From an uncultured Raoultella sp. (GTDB lineage Bacteria > Pseudomonadota > Gammaproteobacteria > Enterobacterales > Enterobacteriaceae): a DNA stretch of 33,278 nt. Of this stretch, positions 1-7,251 are shown piece by piece. The notes beneath the pieces are model-generated. The model worked only from the letters and a program-made list of their open reading frames with translations, had not been told where the DNA came from and made no database searches. The first letter of the stretch is position 1; each line of letters begins with the position of its first letter. Location: the NCBI GenBank assembly GCA_900759445.1, contig CAAEVH010000062.1, positions 1 to 33,278 of the forward strand, in the 5' to 3' direction. The position numbers and the translations under genes are program-made.

Positions 1-30
1 GATCGATAGTGCGTGTTAAGGAGAAGCAAC

Positions 31-486
31 ATGCAAGAAGGGCAAAACCGTAAAACATCGTCCCTGAGTATTCTCGCCATCGCTGGGGTGGAGCCATATC
101 AAGAGAAGCCGGGCGAAGAGTATATGAACGAAGCCCAGCTGGCGCACTTCAGGCGTATTCTTGAAGCATGGCGTAATCAACTCAGGGATGAAGTGGATCG
201 CACCGTATCGCACATGCAGGATGAAGCAGCTAACTTCCCGGATCCGGTAGACCGTGCCGCTCAGGAAGAAGAATTCAGCCTGGAACTGCGTAACCGCGAC
301 CGCGAACGTAAACTGATCAAAAAGATCGAGAAAACGCTGAAGAAAGTCGAAGACGAGGATTTCGGCTTCTGCGAATCCTGTGGCGTTGAGATTGGCATTC
401 GCCGTCTGGAAGCGCGTCCGACCGCTGACCTGTGCATCGACTGCAAAACGCTGGCGGAAATTCGCGAAAAGCAGATGGCTGGCTAA
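31..486 (+). CDS. dksA: RNA polymerase-binding transcription factor DksA
   Basis: DksA binds the secondary channel of RNA polymerase and works with ppGpp in the stringent response. The 151-residue product has the family's usual length. It shows the coiled-coil tip acidic pair D71 and D74 (DPVDRAAQ) and a C-terminal four-cysteine zinc finger (FCESC and LCIDC, about residues 113-138). The ATG at 31 is chosen over an in-frame upstream start at 13 because it gives the known N-terminus MQEGQNRK and lies 7 bases after an AAGGAG ribosome site. A hairpin separates it from gluQ. Identification is essentially certain from near-identity to the E. coli protein. Confidence 0.98.
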   Translation: MQEGQNRKTSSLSILAIAGVEPYQEKPGEEYMNEAQLAHFRRILEAWRNQLRDEVDRTVSHMQDEAANFPDPVDRAAQEEEFSLELRNRDRERKLIKKIEKTLKKVEDEDFGFCESCGVEIGIRRLEARPTADLCIDCKTLAEIREKQMAG

Positions 487-508
487 TCCGCTTCGCTATC
501 GTATCTCC

Positions 509-535
509 GGCGGGAGTCTCTCCCGCCTACATGTT
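509..535 (+). terminator. Stem-loop between dksA and gluQ
   Basis: GGCGGGAG (509-516) pairs with CTCCCGCC (520-527), followed by a modest T-rich stretch. This is a plausible partial terminator. A terminator limiting read-through from dksA into gluQ has been described in Shigella/E. coli, so partial co-transcription is a reasonable inference. Confidence 0.55.
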
Positions 536-548
536 TTATTAGTCACCC

Positions 549-1430
549 ATGAATGACTCACACTATATTGGCCGCTTTGCCCCCTCACCTTCCGGCGAAC
601 TCCACTTCGGCTCTCTGATTGCCGCACTCGGCAGCTATCTTCAGGCCCGTGCGCAAAACGGTATCTGGCGCGTACGCATTGAAGATATCGATCCGCCGCG
701 TGAAGTCCCCGGCGCCGCCAGTACGATTCTGCGCCAGCTGGAGCACTATGGCCTGCACTGGGATGGCGAAGTGCTGTGGCAGTCGCAGCGTCACGAAGCC
801 TACCGCGAGCGGCTGGCCTGGCTGCATGAACAGGGGCTTTGCTATTACTGCACCTGTACCCGGGCCCGTATTCACGCCGTCGGCGGCGTGTATGACGGCC
901 ACTGCCGCGATTTACGACTCGGCGCCAACGATGCCGCCCTGCGCTTACGTCAGACGCGGCCGGTCCTCGCGTTTTATGACCGTCTGCGCGGTACCCTCGT
1001 CGCCGATGAGGCGCTGGCGCGGGAAGATTTCATTATCCACCGCCGCGACGGTCTGTTCGCCTATAATCTTGCGGTGGTCGTGGACGATCATTTCCAGGGA
1101 GTCAGCGAAATCGTCCGCGGGGCGGATCTTATCGAACCGACGGTGCGCCAGATTTCGCTGTATCAGCATTTTGGCTGGCAGGCTCCGGACTATGTCCATC
1201 TGCCGCTGGCGGTGAATGCCCAGGGGAATAAACTCTCCAAACAAAACCACGCCCCGGCGCTGCCGGAGGGCGATCCGCGTCCCGAAATTATGCGGGCGTT
1301 AATGTTTCTTAATCAGGATATTGAGCAGGAATGGCGAGCGTTAAGTATTGAGGATTTACTGAAGAATGCGGTAGCCAACTGGGACCCGCAAAAAATCCAG
1401 CATTCTCAAATGACTCTCGCTGAGCTATGA
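549..1430 (+). CDS. gluQ: Glutamyl-Q tRNA(Asp) synthetase
   Basis: This is a truncated paralogue of glutamyl-tRNA synthetase that lacks the anticodon-binding domain. It activates glutamate and attaches it to queuosine at the wobble position of tRNA-Asp. In the 293-residue product the HIGH-type motif is HFGS (19-22), the KMSKS-type motif is KLSKQ (228-232), and the zinc ligands C101, C103, Y115 and C119 are present. The start is set by the conserved N-terminus ([17 protein letters not shown]); no strong ribosome site precedes it. The C-terminal roughly 30 residues diverge from the E. coli protein, as I recall it, but the catalytic core is intact. Confidence 0.96.
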   Translation: MNDSHYIGRFAPSPSGELHFGSLIAALGSYLQARAQNGIWRVRIEDIDPPREVPGAASTILRQLEHYGLHWDGEVLWQSQRHEAYRERLAWLHEQGLCYYCTCTRARIHAVGGVYDGHCRDLRLGANDAALRLRQTRPVLAFYDRLRGTLVADEALAREDFIIHRRDGLFAYNLAVVVDDHFQGVSEIVRGADLIEPTVRQISLYQHFGWQAPDYVHLPLAVNAQGNKLSKQNHAPALPEGDPRPEIMRALMFLNQDIEQEWRALSIEDLLKNAVANWDPQKIQHSQMTLAEL

Positions 1431-1480
1431 TTAGCCGCTATTTTTTGTCCTGAAGTCCGTCTGACACTACGAGGTGCAAC

Positions 1481-2875
1481 ATTTTTACCCGAGTCGCTAA
1501 TTTTTGCCGTAAGGTGCTAAGCCGTGAAGAGCGCGACGCAGAAGCCGCCGTTGAACAAACGCATATGACGGTTATCCCGCGTGAACAGCATGCAATTTCC
1601 CGCAAAGATATCAGTGATAATGCCCTCAAGGTGCTCTATCGACTGAACAAGGCGGGCTATGAAGCCTATCTCGTCGGCGGTGGCGTACGTGACCTTCTGC
1701 TTGGTAAAAAACCTAAAGATTTTGACGTAACAACCAGCGCGACGCCGGATCAGGTTCGTAAACTGTTCCGCAACTGTCGTTTGGTGGGTCGTCGTTTCCG
1801 CCTGGCGCACGTGATGTTCGGGCCGGAAATCATCGAAGTCGCCACCTTCCGCGGCCACCATGAAGGGCACACCACCGATCGTGTGACTTCACAGCGCGGC
1901 CAGAACGGGATGCTGCTGCGCGACAACATCTTCGGATCGATCGAAGAAGATGCCCAGCGTCGCGACTTCACCATTAACAGCCTGTATTACAGCGTGGCCG
2001 ATTTTACCGTGCGCGACTACGTCGGCGGCATGAAAGATCTGCAGGAGGGCATGATTCGCCTGATTGGCGATCCGGAAACCCGCTACCGCGAAGATCCGGT
2101 CCGCATGCTGCGCGCTGTGCGCTTTGCCGCCAAGCTGAATATGAACATCAGCGCGGAAACCGCCGAGCCGATTCCGCGTCTTGCCGCGCTGCTCCATGAC
2201 GTTCCCCCGGCGCGTCTGTTCGAAGAAGTGCTGAAGCTGCTGCAGGCGGGCTATGGCTATGATACCTACATGCTGCTGCGCGAATATAACCTGTTCCAGC
2301 CGCTGTTCCCGACCATCACCCGCTACTTTACCGAGCGCGGCGATAGCCCGATGGAACACATCATTACCCAGGTGCTGAAGAATACCGATAACCGCATCCA
2401 TAACGATATGCGCGTTAACCCGGCGTTCCTGTTTGCGGTCATGTTCTGGTATCCGCTGCTGGAAATGGCGCAGAAAATCACCCAGGAGAGCGGTCTGGCC
2501 TACAACGACGCTTTCGCGCTGGCGATGAACGATGTGCTGGATGAAGCCTGCCGTACGCTGGCCATTCCGAAGCGTATTACCACTCTGGTACGCGATATCT
2601 GGCAGCTGCAGCTGCGCATGTCCCGCCGCCAGGGCAAACGCGCCTGGAAGCTGATGGAACATCCGAAATTCCGCGCCGCCTACGATCTGCTGGAGCTGCG
2701 CGCCGGCGCCGAGAAAAATGGCGAACTGCAGCGTCTGACCAAATGGTGGGGCGAGTTCCAGGTTGCCGCGCCGCCAGATCAAAAAGAGATGCTTAACGAG
2801 CTCGATGACGAACCCGCACCGCGCCGCCGCCATCGTCGCCCGCGTAAACGCACCCCGCGTCAGGGTGGCGCATGA
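1481..2875 (+). CDS. pcnB: Poly(A) polymerase I, AUU start codon
   Basis: PcnB adds 3' poly(A) tails to RNA, promoting decay and affecting plasmid copy number. Reading from ATT at 1481 gives the conserved N-terminus (M)[11 protein letters not shown], preceded by a GAGGTG ribosome site at 1471-1476, and a 464-residue product. There is no ATG in frame near this point; the first conventional alternative is GTG at 1514, which would remove 11 conserved residues. E. coli pcnB is reported to use the rare AUU start, which limits expression. The nucleotidyltransferase signature GGGVRD and the catalytic DFD pair (D80, D82) are intact, and the basic C-terminal tail ([10 protein letters not shown]) is present. 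The stop overlaps the folK start as ATGA. Confidence 0.93.
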   Translation: MFTRVANFCRKVLSREERDAEAAVEQTHMTVIPREQHAISRKDISDNALKVLYRLNKAGYEAYLVGGGVRDLLLGKKPKDFDVTTSATPDQVRKLFRNCRLVGRRFRLAHVMFGPEIIEVATFRGHHEGHTTDRVTSQRGQNGMLLRDNIFGSIEEDAQRRDFTINSLYYSVADFTVRDYVGGMKDLQEGMIRLIGDPETRYREDPVRMLRAVRFAAKLNMNISAETAEPIPRLAALLHDVPPARLFEEVLKLLQAGYGYDTYMLLREYNLFQPLFPTITRYFTERGDSPMEHIITQVLKNTDNRIHNDMRVNPAFLFAVMFWYPLLEMAQKITQESGLAYNDAFALAMNDVLDEACRTLAIPKRITTLVRDIWQLQLRMSRRQGKRAWKLMEHPKFRAAYDLLELRAGAEKNGELQRLTKWWGEFQVAAPPDQKEMLNELDDEPAPRRRHRRPRKRTPRQGGA

Positions 2876-3351
2876 CCCGCGTCTACATCGCGATCGGCAG
2901 CAATCTGGCTTCTCCTCTGGAGCAGGTCAACGCTGCCGTGACGGCGCTGGCTGCCATTCCAGACAGCCGGATGGTTGCGGTCTCCTCTTTTTACCGCACG
3001 CCGCCGCTGGGGCCGCAGGATCAGCCTGACTACCTCAATGCCGCCGTCGCCCTGGAGACGGAACTGCAGGCTGAAGCCTTGCTGGATCATACCCAGCGCA
3101 TCGAGCTGCAGCAGGGCCGTCAACGCAAAGCCGAACGCTGGGGCCCTCGTACGCTGGATCTCGATATCATGCTGTTTGGCGATGCCGTGATTAACAGCGA
3201 GCGCCTGACGGTACCGCACTACGATATGAAAAACCGCGGCTTTATGCTGTGGCCGCTGTATGAGATTGCCCCGACGCTTCATTTCCCCGACGGCGCCACT
3301 CTGCGCCAGGTGCTGGAAAACCTCGGCGCCGAAAAGCCGGCGATCTGGTAG
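2872..3351 (+). CDS. folK: 2-amino-4-hydroxy-6-hydroxymethyldihydropteridine pyrophosphokinase (HPPK)
   Basis: FolK transfers pyrophosphate from ATP to 6-hydroxymethyl-7,8-dihydropterin in folate synthesis. The 159-residue product has the usual length. It carries the N-terminal GSNL loop, the pterin-binding region [18 protein letters not shown], and the signature [15 protein letters not shown] with the two metal-binding aspartates (DLD). Its ATG lies inside the pcnB stop (ATGA at 2872-2875), so translation is probably coupled to pcnB. In E. coli a fimbrial gene set follows folK; here panB follows after 122 bases. Confidence 0.97.
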   Translation: MTRVYIAIGSNLASPLEQVNAAVTALAAIPDSRMVAVSSFYRTPPLGPQDQPDYLNAAVALETELQAEALLDHTQRIELQQGRQRKAERWGPRTLDLDIMLFGDAVINSERLTVPHYDMKNRGFMLWPLYEIAPTLHFPDGATLRQVLENLGAEKPAIW

Positions 3352-3410
3352 TTCCCCCTTCCCCATTTTTAGCCATTACGGCGATCGTCGTTATCGGTTG
3401 CCTAAAACCA

Positions 3411-3438
3411 TTGCCCCTCTGAATGCTGCTGTTAGAAT
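3411..3438 (+). promoter_or_regulatory. Candidate sigma-70 promoter for panB
   Basis: TTGCCC (3411-3416) and TAGAAT (3433-3438) are separated by 16 bases, with panB starting 36 bases downstream. An AGGAAA ribosome site follows at about 3464-3469. This is a pattern match only; no start site is known here. Confidence 0.45.
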
Positions 3439-3473
3439 GCCGGTTAATATGACTTTCATCATCAGGAAACGTT

Positions 3474-4265
3474 ATGAAACCGACCACTATCGCCCTGCTG
3501 CAGAAATGCAAACAGGAGAAGCAGCGCTTCGCCACCATCACCGCCTATGACTACAGCTTTGCGAAGCTGTTTGCCGATGAAGGGATCAACGTGATGCTGG
3601 TAGGTGACTCGCTGGGCATGACGGTGCAAGGGCACGATTCGACCTTGCCGGTGACCGTGGAAGATATCGCCTACCACACCCAGGCGGTACGTCGCGGCGC
3701 TCCCCATTGCCTGCTGCTCGCTGACCTGCCGTTTATGGCCTACGCCACCCCGGAACAGACCTTCGCTAACGCCGCCATTGTGATGCGCGCAGGCGCCAAC
3801 ATGGTCAAGCTTGAAGGCGGCGCCTGGCTTGCGGAAACGGTGAAAATGCTGGCGGAACGCGCGGTGCCGGTTTGCGGCCACCTTGGTCTGACCCCACAGT
3901 CGGTCAATATTTTCGGCGGCTATAAAGTGCAGGGCCGCGGCGACGCGGCGCAGGCGCTGTTCGACGACGCGCTGGCACTGGAAGCGGCTGGCGCACAGCT
4001 GCTGGTCCTTGAGTGCGTCCCGGTCGAGCTGGCTCAACGTATCACCGAGGCGTTAACCATTCCGGTTATCGGCATTGGTGCGGGTAACGTCACCGACGGC
4101 CAGATCCTCGTGATGCATGACGCTTTCGGGATCACCGGCGGCCATATCCCTAAGTTCGCTAAAAATTTCCTCGCTGAAGCGGGCGACATGCGCGCCGCAG
4201 TGCGGCAGTATATTGCCGACGTGGAGTCCGGCGTTTATCCGGGCGAAGAACACAGTTTCCATTAA
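3474..4265 (+). CDS. panB: 3-methyl-2-oxobutanoate hydroxymethyltransferase (ketopantoate hydroxymethyltransferase)
   Basis: PanB transfers a hydroxymethyl group from 5,10-methylene-tetrahydrofolate to 2-ketoisovalerate, the first committed step of pantothenate synthesis. The 263-residue product has the expected TIM-barrel family length. It shows the metal-binding segment VGDSLGM, the KLEGG segment, the signature [10 protein letters not shown], and the catalytic glutamate region LVLECVP. Start ATG at 3474 follows an AGGAAA ribosome site. panC begins 11 bases after the stop, so the two genes form an operon. Confidence 0.97.
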   Translation: MKPTTIALLQKCKQEKQRFATITAYDYSFAKLFADEGINVMLVGDSLGMTVQGHDSTLPVTVEDIAYHTQAVRRGAPHCLLLADLPFMAYATPEQTFANAAIVMRAGANMVKLEGGAWLAETVKMLAERAVPVCGHLGLTPQSVNIFGGYKVQGRGDAAQALFDDALALEAAGAQLLVLECVPVELAQRITEALTIPVIGIGAGNVTDGQILVMHDAFGITGGHIPKFAKNFLAEAGDMRAAVRQYIADVESGVYPGEEHSFH

Positions 4266-4276
4266 GGAGTCTTGTT

Positions 4277-5131
4277 GTGCTGATTATTGAATCCCTGCCG
4301 CTGCTGCGCCAGCATATCCGCCGTTTGCGCCAGGAAGGTAAGCGTATCGCGCTGGTTCCCACTATGGGCAACCTGCACGACGGTCATATGCAGCTGGTGG
4401 ATACCGCAAAAGCCAGCGCCGATGTCGTGGTGGTCAGTATTTTCGTCAACCCGATGCAGTTCGATCGTCCTGACGATCTGTCGCGCTATCCGCGTACGCT
4501 GCAGGATGATTGCGAAAAGCTGAACAAACGTAAGGTGGATTTTGTTTTCGCCCCCGCGCCGGCAGAGATCTATCCGCACGGCACCGAAAACCAGACCTGT
4601 GTGGATGTACCGGGGCTGTCGACCATGCTTGAGGGTGCCAGTCGTCCGGGCCACTTCCGCGGCGTATCGACCATCGTCAGCAAGCTGTTTAACCTGGTCC
4701 AGCCGGATGTCGCCTGCTTTGGCGAGAAGGACTTCCAGCAGCTGGCGCTGATTCGTAAAATGGTCGCCGACATGGGTTACGATATTGAGATAATCGGCGT
4801 GCCGATTATTCGTGCTAAAGATGGTTTGGCGCTGAGCTCACGCAACGGCTACCTCACCGCAGAGCAGCGTAAAATTGCGCCGGGCCTGTACAAAGTGCTG
4901 AGCGCCGTCGCCGATAAGCTTGCCGCCGGTGAACGTAACCTGGATGAAATCATTACCCTTGCCGGGCAGGAGCTGAACGAGAAAGGCTTCCGCGCCGACG
5001 ACATCCAGATCCGGGATGCGGATACGCTGCTGGAGCTGACGGAAACCAGTCAACGTGCGGTGATCCTGATGGCCGCATGGCTGGGACAGGCGCGGTTGAT
5101 CGATAACCAAATCGTCGAACTGGGTCAGTAG
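4277..5131 (+). CDS. panC: Pantothenate synthetase (pantoate--beta-alanine ligase), GTG start
   Basis: PanC joins pantoate and beta-alanine using ATP, through a pantoyl-adenylate, to make pantothenate. The 284-residue product has the ATP-binding HIGH-type motif MGNLHDGHM near residues 31-39, FVNPMQF, the pantoate/ATP loop FGEKDFQQL, and the KMSKS-equivalent LSSRNGYL. The start is GTG at 4277, seven bases after an AAGGAG site at 4264-4269 that overlaps the end of panB. It uses the beta-alanine made by panD just downstream. In E. coli yadD lies between panC and panD; it is absent here. Confidence 0.97.
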   Translation: MLIIESLPLLRQHIRRLRQEGKRIALVPTMGNLHDGHMQLVDTAKASADVVVVSIFVNPMQFDRPDDLSRYPRTLQDDCEKLNKRKVDFVFAPAPAEIYPHGTENQTCVDVPGLSTMLEGASRPGHFRGVSTIVSKLFNLVQPDVACFGEKDFQQLALIRKMVADMGYDIEIIGVPIIRAKDGLALSSRNGYLTAEQRKIAPGLYKVLSAVADKLAAGERNLDEIITLAGQELNEKGFRADDIQIRDADTLLELTETSQRAVILMAAWLGQARLIDNQIVELGQ

Positions 5132-5173
5132 ACAAGGGTTAAAAATCTGGCAATATTGCCGGACATTTACTCA

Positions 5174-5276
5174 AAGCGGATGTCATGTCCGCTTCGTATC
5201 ATTTAAGGTATAGACCCTGACTACTCCGCTTGCAGACCGGCGGCAGGCAAGAGCACTACCGTCCCCCATCAGGGGA
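5174..5276 (+). promoter_or_regulatory. Structured panC-panD intergenic leader
   Basis: The 205-base gap before panD holds two inverted repeats. AAGCGGA (5174-5180) pairs with TCCGCTT (5188-5194), and TCCCC (5262-5266) pairs with GGGGA (5272-5276). Between them is a possible -10 element TATAGA (5209-5214) with no convincing -35. The first hairpin has no strong T run. I can say only that this is a structured leader, possibly with its own promoter; no known riboswitch class is recognised. Confidence 0.35.
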
Positions 5277-5336
5277 AAGTCGCTCGCCCGCCACGCCCCT
5301 GCACTCTGAAGCAGGACGGGAAGAAAGGTAGACATC

Positions 5337-5717
5337 ATGATTCGTAATATGCTGCAGGGCAAACTCCACCGCGTTAAAGTCACGCAGGCCGACCTGCACT
5401 ATGAAGGTTCCTGCGCCATTGACCAGGATTTTCTGGATGCGTCCGGTATTCTTGAAAACGAAGCGATCCACATCTGGAACGTGACTAACGGCAACCGTTT
5501 CTCCACCTATGCCATTGCCGCCGAACGTGGCTCGCGAATCATTTCGGTGAATGGCGCTGCCGCGCACTGCGCCAGCGTGGGTGACATTCTGATTATTGCC
5601 AGCTTCGTCACCATGCCTGATGAAGAAGCCCGCCGCTGGCAGCCGAAAGTGGCCTATTTCGAAGGCGACAACGAAATGAAGCGCCAGGCAAAAGCCATTC
5701 CGGTACAGGTTGCCTGA
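5337..5717 (+). CDS. panD: Aspartate 1-decarboxylase proenzyme
   Basis: PanD decarboxylates L-aspartate to beta-alanine for pantothenate synthesis. It is made as an inactive 126-residue proenzyme that cleaves itself between G24 and S25 (HYEGSCAID), converting S25 to the pyruvoyl cofactor; both residues are present. Further conserved positions include the [10 protein letters not shown] segment and the NGAAAH loop. The start ATG at 5337 follows a GGGAAGAAAGG ribosome site. It is separated from panC by a 205-base structured leader and ends at a terminator. In E. coli maturation needs PanZ, which is not in this window. Confidence 0.97.
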   Translation: MIRNMLQGKLHRVKVTQADLHYEGSCAIDQDFLDASGILENEAIHIWNVTNGNRFSTYAIAAERGSRIISVNGAAAHCASVGDILIIASFVTMPDEEARRWQPKVAYFEGDNEMKRQAKAIPVQVA

Positions 5718-5730
5718 TAGCCAATCGCTG

Positions 5731-5763
5731 ACGGTGCGCCGCCCAGACGGGGCACCGTTTATT
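5731..5763 (+). terminator. Rho-independent terminator after panD
   Basis: ACGGTGC (5731-5737) pairs with GCACCGT (5752-5758), with further GC pairing inside, followed by TTTATTTAT. It closes the pan operon before the convergent Hcp cassette. Confidence 0.8.
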
Positions 5764-5776
5764 TATAACAGAATAC

Positions 5777-6019
5777 TCAAGATAAACGTCTTTTAATCGC
5801 AGCCGTTATATAAACCACTATTGCTACGATGAACAGTGAAGCAATACAAAGCGACAGAAAGTAATACTTATCCCATATATCACCAGGTATAACTTCTGTA
5901 TAGCGTCTGATCAGATAGTAGGTTTTGACTTCCGGCATAAATAAAAACAGCAGTACGAACACTACTGTATATAGTAATGCTTCGCCAATCCATAATAGCG
6001 CGTATTGTATCGGTTTCAT
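5777..6019 (-). CDS. Two-helix membrane protein, predicted immunity protein of the Hcp-linked toxin
   Basis: This 80-residue protein has no family I can name. Two hydrophobic segments (about residues 7-28 and 53-74) flank a charged loop of some 24 residues, and the C-terminus is basic (KRRLS). By the positive-inside rule the loop would face the periplasm. Its start ATG shares one base with the toxin stop (TAATG at 6017-6021), so translation is coupled. The position directly after a periplasmic-acting type VI toxin, the small size and the membrane location fit an immunity protein that shields the cell from its own toxin. That role is inferred from context alone. It is AT-rich compared with its neighbours. 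Confidence 0.7.
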   Translation of the reverse strand: MKPIQYALLWIGEALLYTVVFVLLFLFMPEVKTYYLIRRYTEVIPGDIWDKYYFLSLCIASLFIVAIVVYITAAIKRRLS

Positions 6020-6495
6020 TAGTACACCTGTACGGTCCCGAAGGCAGTTAATGACGCTGTTACCTGTATTGTGGGCGTATTAAGTAATGCAGCACGTAAC
6101 AACATAAAATCAGATAGTCGGGGTAGAGTAATACAACCTTCACTAACTCCCTTATAACCTGCTGGATGAAGTCTAAAATGTCCCCTCTGTACTTCTCCCA
6201 CCCATGTTAGATCATCTATCTGTGAATCATGTCGATACAGGGCAAACCATATCGACCGCTCCGAGCCAGAAATAAATGACGCTATGGGATCAGTTAACGC
6301 CGTAAGCAACCCTCCGGTACCACGCGTAACGATATAGTACAGGCCAGTCGGTAATGGTCCAATAGAGGGTACAGCCACCACATCAGGATCGTTACGTGAT
6401 GTTCCGGTACCCGAATAGGCAGGGAAAAAACCGATTCCCGGGCAACTCAGGTTACTTAGCTGATTTCCGTTGAGACAGAAAGTACATCGAATCAT
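6019..6495 (-). CDS. DUF2778/Tlde1-like L,D-transpeptidase-type type VI effector
   Basis: This 158-residue protein resembles DUF2778 proteins, of which Salmonella Tlde1 is a type VI effector that cuts and alters peptidoglycan peptide stems. The L,D-transpeptidase-type active site is visible as HPAGYKGVSEGC, with H110, S118, G120 and C121, followed by ITLP. The segment PSIGPLPTGLYYIV matches the conserved G-P-x-P-x-G-x-Y region. No signal peptide is present, as expected for a protein carried by a secretion tube. It overlaps the Hcp gene by ATGA (6492-6495) and is followed by a membrane protein overlapping its stop. Its small size would fit carriage inside an Hcp ring. Enzyme activity and target are inferred from the family. 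Confidence 0.8.
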   Translation of the reverse strand: MIRCTFCLNGNQLSNLSCPGIGFFPAYSGTGTSRNDPDVVAVPSIGPLPTGLYYIVTRGTGGLLTALTDPIASFISGSERSIWFALYRHDSQIDDLTWVGEVQRGHFRLHPAGYKGVSEGCITLPRLSDFMLLRAALLNTPTIQVTASLTAFGTVQVY

Positions 6496-6974
6496 CGCTC
6501 ATTCCATGCGTCAGAAAAGAGAATATTGCCATCACAATGTTTCCATGTAATTTTTTCATAACGTAATGAAACTGCTTCCAGGTGATTATATTTTTCAGTT
6601 GCCGGATTTTTACAATCATGCATCATTGGACAAATAGAGATGACCTTAACGTTCTCAAGTAACATATTAAAGTATTCTTGTTCCTGTCCACAGTCGTTAA
6701 TTTTATACCATTTAACTTCTACGCTTTTCAGCGTTTGCCCCTTTGCTACGGCTTTATAAATATATGGACTTGATGAATCAAACTCTTTTTGAAATATTAA
6801 TGGTGAATGTAAACGTGTCCCCGAAATCTTACCGGTGCTGTTATCGGTGGGAAGATGTAAACCATGACTAAAACCGAGAACTTCAATACTCCCCTCACGA
6901 TCCTGAACATCAACCGCGCCTTTGATATCAGCACCGCCATCATCTTTCATCCATAAATAAGCCGGAATTGCCAT
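6492..6974 (-). CDS. Hcp-family type VI secretion tube protein (orphan)
   Basis: Hcp forms hexameric rings that stack into the type VI secretion tube and can carry small effectors in the lumen. This 160-residue product begins MAIPAYLWMKDDGGADIKG and ends ITWKHCDGNILFSDAWNER, with SSPYIYKAV, LKSVEVKWYKI and the NHLEAVSLRYEKITW strand, as in enterobacterial Hcp. The start ATG at 6974 follows an AAGGAT site; an in-frame ATG at 7013 would add 13 unconserved residues. No tssA-M, clpV or vgrG gene lies in the window, so it must rely on an apparatus elsewhere. It carries four cysteines, which I find unusual for Hcp. It is the first gene of the cassette and clearly AT-rich. Confidence 0.88.
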   Translation of the reverse strand: MAIPAYLWMKDDGGADIKGAVDVQDREGSIEVLGFSHGLHLPTDNSTGKISGTRLHSPLIFQKEFDSSSPYIYKAVAKGQTLKSVEVKWYKINDCGQEQEYFNMLLENVKVISICPMMHDCKNPATEKYNHLEAVSLRYEKITWKHCDGNILFSDAWNER

Positions 6975-7125
6975 TCTGCACATCCTTTTTCTATGATTAG
7001 ATCGAATAACCATAAATAAAAGATGGACTTTATGCTATCGAATAAATTCTAAAAATAAATAAGATTATTAATGGCATGATATAATAAAGAGCCTGCTCAG
7101 AAACTCACCTGTAGGGTATCTGATA
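6975..7125 (-). promoter_or_regulatory. AT-rich upstream region of the hcp cassette with a direct repeat
   Basis: The 5' flank of hcp is very AT-rich. The 9-base sequence ATCGAATAA occurs twice in direct orientation (7001-7009 and 7037-7045), start-to-start 36 bases. This is the likely promoter/regulatory region, but I could not choose one promoter confidently among many AT-rich matches. The repeat may bind a regulator or be chance in AT-rich DNA. Confidence 0.35.
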
Positions 7126-7251
7126 TCACATCACCGGCAATGGAATCTTATTCTTAGCGCTATTTTGCCGCTCCGTGAGTACGTGCAGCCAGAACTTTGC
7201 GCCTGCATTTTCCGCTACCGTACGAGTTTTCAGCCCCGGACCAGCCACCAT
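7126..7251 (-). pseudogene. Transposase remnant, IS256/mutator-like
   Basis: Read on the minus strand from 7251, a 41-codon fragment contains VAENAGAKFWLHVLTERQN, which closely resembles the IS256-family transposase segment usually written ENEGAKFWLxVLTELKNRG. After about residue 30 the similarity stops, and the frame ends in TGA at 7126-7128. The rest of the roughly 400-residue transposase is missing. The fragment starts directly after the yadE stop and has no ribosome site, so it is a relic, not a gene. Its position between yadE and the hcp cassette suggests past insertion activity at this boundary. The family assignment is from memory of the motif and should be treated as moderate. Confidence 0.5.

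Noticed and set aside
1889..2833. Open frame of 314 codons on the minus strand opposite pcnB
   Set aside because: It is antisense to conserved pcnB sequence, with shadow-type composition and no recognisable domain.
7014..7125. Coding continuation of the transposase relic or another small gene
   Set aside because: Stops interrupt the relic frame, and the region is AT-rich and non-coding in appearance; I could not support a gene.
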